Made by a program: the position numbers and the translations under genes
The notes under the pieces: generated by a model
What the model saw: only the letters and a program-made list of their open reading frames with translations
Databases searched by the model: none
Told to the model about the DNA's origin: nothing
Part shown: one piece after another, positions 60,045-64,000 of the stretch
Position numbering within the stretch: the stretch's first letter is position 1
Layout: each line of letters begins with the position of its first letter
DNA from: Allobosea sp.
GTDB lineage: Bacteria; Pseudomonadota; Alphaproteobacteria; Rhizobiales; Beijerinckiaceae
Assembly: GCA_024231975.1 (NCBI GenBank)
Contig: JAAEQB010000089.1
Location: forward strand, 1 to 64,000
Direction of reading: 5' to 3'
Length of the DNA stretch: 64,000 nt

Positions 60045-60101
60045 TCGCGGTTTCGTCAAACATGGTACCAACTGGCTGCCCCACCCCACCTCCGAGCCCC
60101 C

Positions 60102-60854
60102 ATGAGACGAAGCAGTCAGACCCGCCTGCCCGCGCCCTATCTCAGGCGCATCTGGCTCGACCGCGATGCGGTGCCGGACCCAGACGCCTATCCCTGGTGC
60201 CTGCCCTTCCTGCGCGAGGACTTCGAGCTCTCCTTCGACCGGCCGATCACCATCATCGTCGGCGAGAACGGCACCGGCAAATCGACGCTGCTCGAAGGCA
60301 TTGCCGTCCTCGCCGGCTATGACGAGGCCGGCGGCGGCAAGGGCTACCGCCCGGTCGACCATTCGCTGGCGCGCGAAGCCACGGGCGGCCGGCTCTCCAG
60401 CGCGCTCAAGGCGAGCTGGTTGCCCAAGGTCACCGATGGCTGGTTCTTCCGGGCCGAGAGCTTCTTCTCGGTGGCGCGCTATCTCGACGCCGTCGGCGGC
60501 GAGGACGGCCCCGATTTCCTCTCCCATTCGCATGGCGAGGGCTTTTTGCGCTTCTTCGAGGAGCGCTGCCAGCGCCGCGGCATCTTCATCTTCGACGAGC
60601 CGGAATCGGCGCTGTCGCCGGCCCGCCAGATCGAGTTCCTCAAGCTGCTGCGCCGCATGGACCGGCTCGGCCAATGCCAGGTGATCATGGCCACCCACGC
60701 CCCGATCCTGATGGCCTATCCCGGCGCCCGCCTGCTCGGCCTGACCAAATACGGGCTCGATCCGGTGACGATCGAGCAGACCCAGCATTTCCGCCTGATC
60801 CGCGAGTTCTGCCTGGACCCGGCGACGTTCGTGGAGACGATGATGGAGGAGTGA
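60102..60854 (+). CDS. AAA-type ATPase (ABC/SMC-like head)
   Basis: A 250-residue single-domain ATPase. Walker A is GENGTGKST (residues 54-62), Walker B IFIFDEPES (about 160), with an ABC-like tail VIMATHAPILMAYPGA. A signature-like LSPARQIEF lies between. Proteins like this, small and alone, are often annotated as AAA family ATPase or predicted ATPase, and take part in varied processes, including defence. No partner is next to it in the same direction. Composition is normal, unlike the AT-rich genes that follow it. Confidence 0.9.
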   Translation: MRRSSQTRLPAPYLRRIWLDRDAVPDPDAYPWCLPFLREDFELSFDRPITIIVGENGTGKSTLLEGIAVLAGYDEAGGGKGYRPVDHSLAREATGGRLSSALKASWLPKVTDGWFFRAESFFSVARYLDAVGGEDGPDFLSHSHGEGFLRFFEERCQRRGIFIFDEPESALSPARQIEFLKLLRRMDRLGQCQVIMATHAPILMAYPGARLLGLTKYGLDPVTIEQTQHFRLIREFCLDPATFVETMMEE

Positions 60855-60894
60855 GGGTGGCGCGTCCCAGCCTCTGTCGCGCAGCCCTCCGGAA

Positions 60895-61134
60895 CTACAT
60901 TCCCAGCCCCTTCATCACGTAGTCGACTAATTCATCCGCCGATCGCTTCGCCACTTGTTCGGTCGCCTTTGAGGCTACATTCAGTAAGAAAGACGCCAGC
61001 CGACCGCGAGCAATTTTACGATCCTGATCTGGCAACTCCCGTGTTTTCGCTTGATCAAGATCTGAACGCAGCTGTATTGCTGACACTCGGTCAGCTTTTG
61101 AATTAATTAAATCCAATATCCTTTCATCTTCCAA
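60895..61134 (-). CDS. Small protein in AT-rich island (unknown)
   Basis: A 79-residue, mostly helical protein (EDERILDLINSKADRVSAIQ; SFLLNVASKATEQVAKRSAD; YVMKGLGM). The start is TTG; the frame stays open for about 16 more codons upstream (no ATG or GTG), so the true start is uncertain. A perfect palindrome sits directly before the TTG. It lies 32 bases behind the larger gene on the same strand, probably in one operon. Both share low-GC codon usage, unlike all flanking genes. No family is recognised. Its stop is 41 bases from that of the convergent ATPase gene. Confidence 0.55.
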   Translation of the reverse strand: MEDERILDLINSKADRVSAIQLRSDLDQAKTRELPDQDRKIARGRLASFLLNVASKATEQVAKRSADELVDYVMKGLGM

Positions 61135-61149
61135 GGAATAAATTATTCC
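61135..61149. promoter_or_regulatory. 15-nt perfect palindrome between the two island genes
   Basis: GGAATAAATTATTCC (7-nt arms, one central base) lies between the two island genes and touches the TTG start of the small gene. It might bind a regulator, or fold into a hairpin that affects translation of the small gene. It is AT-rich, so some chance symmetry is possible. Confidence 0.35.
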
Positions 61150-61166
61150 AGAGTTTAATATACTAC

Positions 61167-62282
61167 CTATCTCTTGCCCTTATTAATATTTCCGGATGAC
61201 AAATTACCAAAATTAATCGAAATAGGGCCAGTATTCCCTGAAAAACTCAACATTGACGATGGATCAGCGTTAGAAACAGAACTAATCGATTTCTCTTCTG
61301 AAAAATTCAAGGATTCCAAGTCAAATTTTTGAGAAAGTAACAACATTTTTTGTTGTAGCTCATGCTTCGCATCAATCAAGATGCGCTGATAATCGCGTGC
61401 ATACTTTGTAGTTAGAAACTGAACTTCTGGCCCAGACATGCCAGTTCTAATCAAAATTGCCCCCGCCTGCTCAGGGTCATCTCGGCACAATTTCATAAAA
61501 TCGTCAAAACGCCGAAACGCCTCTTCAAGATCACGGAACGGCTCCTCACCCTCGGAACTACAAAAAACATACAACGTACCTGTTCCAGTAACTCGTGATT
61601 CAATATTAAAACGCCTAGATTCAACTTGTCGCAGATATCGCTCAAAAATCCTGAGCAAGCCTTCCATTTGATCAGATTGGAATCTTTGATTGGGAACGTA
61701 CATCCTTAGAAATATATTCTTGTCTACCTCATCAAGAAAATCTTGAATTTTAATTGTTACTTCATCACGCCTGTTAAATGGAGAAATCTCGATATTACGT
61801 TCATACATAGCATCAAAAAAACTATTTATATCGTCGATCCTTGATTCTGCCTCCTTTACAGCGTTATATTGCCAGCTCCACAGCGGTGTATATTCCTCTG
61901 TTTCTTCAATTTTTTCTTCTAATTCTGCGTCAGTAAATGGATTTCCTGTATCCGGATTAATCGGCCGGAAGCGTCGAGCGAGATTGTCTGAAAAAACAAA
62001 AGCGACACACCGCTCTTGAGCAGCCTCATCGAGCAACCTTATCCATTGCTCACGATATCGCTTGTGACTTCCTGCGATAACCATGGGCGTAGGAAGATGA
62101 ATTATTGTTCCAGCGAGCTGCCCATTCTCACGTAATCTTTTTAGATTATCAATCCTATTACTCCACGTTTTAGCCGAAACTCGATAGAGATTAGTGTGCG
62201 TCGCAACAAGATCTCTCGCTTTCAGCGCCGTGGTAATTCCTTCATGAGTAAATTTACCGACTATCGCCACAAACCGACTCAC
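61167..62282 (-). CDS. Uncharacterised 371-residue protein in AT-rich island
   Basis: A protein of no family I recognise. The N-terminus (MSRFVAIVGKFTHEGITTAL) is alpha/beta-like, with strands ending near TIIHLPTPMVIAG and ERCVAFVFSDNLARRF. The middle is charged and helical (YTPLWSWQYNAVKEAESRID; DQMEGLLRIFERYLRQVESR). The last 40 residues are Ser/Asn/Gly-rich and end GPISINFGNLSSGNINKGKR. The GTG at 62282 has a GGAGG six bases upstream; a TTG start 16 codons earlier lacks such a site. Codon use is AT-rich, against the 65-70% GC look of neighbours. With the 79-residue gene it forms a probable two-gene operon. No nuclease, TIR or kinase motif is evident. Confidence 0.8.
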   Translation of the reverse strand: MSRFVAIVGKFTHEGITTALKARDLVATHTNLYRVSAKTWSNRIDNLKRLRENGQLAGTIIHLPTPMVIAGSHKRYREQWIRLLDEAAQERCVAFVFSDNLARRFRPINPDTGNPFTDAELEEKIEETEEYTPLWSWQYNAVKEAESRIDDINSFFDAMYERNIEISPFNRRDEVTIKIQDFLDEVDKNIFLRMYVPNQRFQSDQMEGLLRIFERYLRQVESRRFNIESRVTGTGTLYVFCSSEGEEPFRDLEEAFRRFDDFMKLCRDDPEQAGAILIRTGMSGPEVQFLTTKYARDYQRILIDAKHELQQKMLLLSQKFDLESLNFSEEKSISSVSNADPSSMLSFSGNTGPISINFGNLSSGNINKGKR

Positions 62283-62415
62283 TATGGCCTCCAAGTTAGA
62301 ATTGCTTGCAATGATACTGTGAGATTTCAAAAGTGAATGTCAAAAATTTCGAACCTCCAGCTACCTTGTTAACTCTTTCGCAGCCATAATTCGGACAGCA
62401 GCCTAGAATGCGCAA

Positions 62416-63552
62416 GTGTCGACCAGAGTTGGACGCCATGCTAGGTCCCTCTCCACACAATCGAGCCTGCAAAGTCGTCGCATCTTGAACACGCTCTCCC
62501 CCGCCCGCCTCCAGGCCGCCGTCGAGTTCGCGCAGGCGCATGACTCGCCCTGGCCGCGCAGCATGTTCTATCCGGACGGCGCCTATGTCGGGAATCGCGA
62601 ATGGGACGAGAAGGGGCCCTGGACCGAGATCGTCGGGCCGGTCGAGCCGCGCGGCGGGCCGGCCGGGGTCGTGCTGAAGGGCGGCAAGGTCGTCGCCGAA
62701 TGGGGCGAGACGAACCGCGCCGATATGACCTTCTCGATCGCCAAGAGCTATCTCTCGGTGCTGGCCGGCCTTGCCGTCGGCGACGGGCTGATCGCCGATA
62801 TCGACGAGCCCGTGGGCAGGAGCGTCGACGGCCCGCATTTCTCCAGCCCGCATAATGCCAGGATCACCTGGCGCCATCTGCTCAACATGAACAGCGAATG
62901 GCAGGGCGAGATCTTCGGCAAATCCGACCAGGTCGACCATTACAGGCAGATCGGCATCGGCGCCGACAACAGCCGCAAGGGCCAGCGCCGCGAGCTGCGC
63001 GCGCCCGGCAGCCTCTACGAATACAACGACGTCCGGGTCAACGCCCTCGGCTACGCGCTGCTGCGCCGCTTCCGGAAGCCGCTGCCGCAGGTGCTGCGCG
63101 AGCGCATCATGGACCCGATCGGCGCCTCGCAGGGCTGGCGCTGGGAGGGCTACGAGACCTCATGGCTCGAGATCGACGGGCAGCGCATGCAGTCGGTCCC
63201 CGGCGGCGGCCATTGGGGCGGCGGCCTCTTCATCAGCGCCCGCGACCATGCCCGCTTCGGCCAGTTGATCGCGCAGAACGGCGTCTGGGAAGGACGCGAG
63301 CTGATCCCCTCCGCCTGGCTGGAACAGTCGGTCGTGCCTTCGCCGACCCTGCCGAATTACGGCTTCCTCTGGTGGCTGAACCGCGGCCCGGCGGCCAATC
63401 CCAAGCTCCCGGCGAGCGCCTTCAGCGCCCAGGGGGCCGGCAACAACCTGATCTGGATCGACCCCGAGCACGAGCTCGTCGCGGTGCTGCGCTGGATCGA
63501 CAAGGCCGCGATCGACGGGTTCCTGGAGCGGCTCGTCGCGGCGGTGGAGTGA
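62416..63552 (+). CDS. Serine hydrolase, class C beta-lactamase fold
   Basis: A 378-residue member of the beta-lactamase/DD-peptidase superfamily. The catalytic SxxK is SIAKSYLS (about residue 109), the YxN is YEYNDVR (about 203), and the third block lies near GGGHWGGGLFISARDHAR. Such enzymes in non-penicillin roles hydrolyse esters or peptides; there is no signal peptide, so it is probably cytoplasmic, or the true start differs. The assumed GTG at 62416 is 31 bases past AT-rich island DNA; a TTG at 62485 (MNTLSPARLQA) is a good alternative, since upstream codons look non-coding. Confidence 0.85.
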   Translation: MSTRVGRHARSLSTQSSLQSRRILNTLSPARLQAAVEFAQAHDSPWPRSMFYPDGAYVGNREWDEKGPWTEIVGPVEPRGGPAGVVLKGGKVVAEWGETNRADMTFSIAKSYLSVLAGLAVGDGLIADIDEPVGRSVDGPHFSSPHNARITWRHLLNMNSEWQGEIFGKSDQVDHYRQIGIGADNSRKGQRRELRAPGSLYEYNDVRVNALGYALLRRFRKPLPQVLRERIMDPIGASQGWRWEGYETSWLEIDGQRMQSVPGGGHWGGGLFISARDHARFGQLIAQNGVWEGRELIPSAWLEQSVVPSPTLPNYGFLWWLNRGPAANPKLPASAFSAQGAGNNLIWIDPEHELVAVLRWIDKAAIDGFLERLVAAVE

Positions 63553-63556
63553 ACTT

Positions 63557-63668
63557 GCCGTCATGCTCGGGCCTGACCCGAGCATCTCAGGCCGGAAGAG
63601 GCGCTGAGGGGCGCCTTCTCGTCATGAGATTCTCGGGTCTGCGCTGCGCTCTGCCCGAGAATGACGGC
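63557..63668. repeat. Inverted intergenic repeat (GTCATGCTCGGG type)
   Basis: The left arm CCGTCATGCTCGGGCCTGAC is followed by CCGAGCATCTC. The right part has GAGATTCTCGGGTCTGCGCT and ends CCCGAGAATGACGGC. It is a dispersed repeat of the rhizobial mosaic type, sitting between the serine hydrolase and the EamA gene. Confidence 0.8.
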
Positions 63669-63754
63669 AGGGCGGACCGGCATGCGTCAACCACCCTTGC
63701 CGCCACCTCCCCTTGCACCGCATAAGCCGCCCTGCTCCCGCAAGGCCTTAGCCA

Positions 63755-64000
63755 GTGTCCCCAGCCGCCCCCGCCTCCCCTCGCCTCGCCATCGGCTTTG
63801 CCTGCGGCATCCTCGCCGCGGTGATCTGGGGCATCCAGGCGGTGGTCTCGCGGCAATCGGTGGCGGACGGGCTCTCGGCCGGCGACGTCACCATATTGCG
63901 TTTCCTCGCCGCCTCGCTGGTGCTGCTGCCCTTCGCGCTGAAGCGGCTGAAGCCCTTCCCGGTCGGCAAGCTCGGCTGGAAGAAGGCGCTGATCCTGACC
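63755..64000 (+). CDS. EamA/DMT-family transporter, N-terminal part (partial)
   Basis: The first 82 residues of a drug/metabolite transporter. The first helix reads IGFACGILAAVIWGIQAVVS and is followed by ADGLSAGDVTILRFLAASLV and LLPFALKRLKPFP, a typical DMT start. The start is GTG with no strong ribosome site. The rest lies beyond the right edge. The substrate is unknown. Confidence 0.88.
   Translation, partial: MSPAAPASPRLAIGFACGILAAVIWGIQAVVSRQSVADGLSAGDVTILRFLAASLVLLPFALKRLKPFPVGKLGWKKALILT

Noticed and set aside
60102..62282. Single three-gene system including the AAA ATPase
   Set aside because: The ATPase is on the opposite strand, has normal GC-rich composition and ends tail to tail with the island genes. 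Joint function is possible, but nothing in the sequence supports one operon.
62300..62480. tRNA or attachment site at the island edge
   Set aside because: No cloverleaf and no direct repeat of the opposite edge near 60880 could be seen by eye.

Overview
The window looks like chromosomal DNA of a GC-rich alphaproteobacterium of the order Hyphomicrobiales (Rhizobiales), most likely a Bosea-like member. This is inferred from strong GC bias at third codon positions, from the pcm-tolC-popZ-valS gene set, DUF4167 and ChrB-type proteins, EcfG-type stress promoters, and the order's typical inverted intergenic repeats. No rRNA operon, CRISPR array or intact insertion sequence was found. Three tRNA genes (Cys, Asn, Leu) and one TPP riboswitch are present.

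Layout. 0-7 kb: the 5' end of tuf, a DUF2165 membrane protein, a SelW/Rdx protein, cysE with an alpha/beta hydrolase, a DUF1624 membrane protein, a zinc-finger protein, an FAD monooxygenase and a PPOX-fold protein. 7.2-9.4 kb: an unusual exported protein with one CxxCH motif, in DNA of lower GC. 9.4-14.4 kb: a chromate-resistance pair (rhodanese-ChrB fusion and chrA), then a tetR/dihydrofolate-reductase-like pair beside a scar copy of the next gene (corC/hlyC family). 14.4-19.2 kb: a methyltransferase, an SH3 / L,D-transpeptidase-like operon, a YqaA protein and a Tat-exported PhoD phosphatase. 19.3-26.7 kb: valS, popZ, tolC and pcm on the minus strand, interrupted by a stress block (dps and a PPOX protein) driven by two divergent EcfG-type promoters. 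26.9-37.9 kb: an OmpA protein, a LuxR-type regulator, small membrane and exported proteins, two tRNAs, VanZ, a chemoreceptor, an unclear AT-rich stretch, an AraC regulator and an internally duplicated exported protein. 38.1-41 kb: thiamin-precursor salvage (tenA, TPP riboswitch, thiX, thiY), with three copies of one inverted repeat family and no ATPase gene. 41.3-48 kb: an Fsr-like MFS exporter, a NIPSNAP protein, an MFS exporter with an extra C-terminal domain, and a large autotransporter. 48-59.4 kb: tRNA-Leu, DUF1190, a fatty-acyl ligase, an SGNH hydrolase, small exported proteins, a tandem GNAT, a divergent PEP-carboxylase homologue, and small DUF4167 and DUF3859 proteins. 59.4-60.1 kb is a gene-free repeat mosaic, followed by an AAA ATPase.

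At 60.9-62.4 kb there is a sharply AT-richer island with two minus-strand genes. I recognise no family for either, and this is the best candidate in the window for an undescribed accessory system. The window ends with a class-C beta-lactamase-fold hydrolase and the start of an EamA/DMT transporter.

All family names come from motif recognition by eye. No database search was run.
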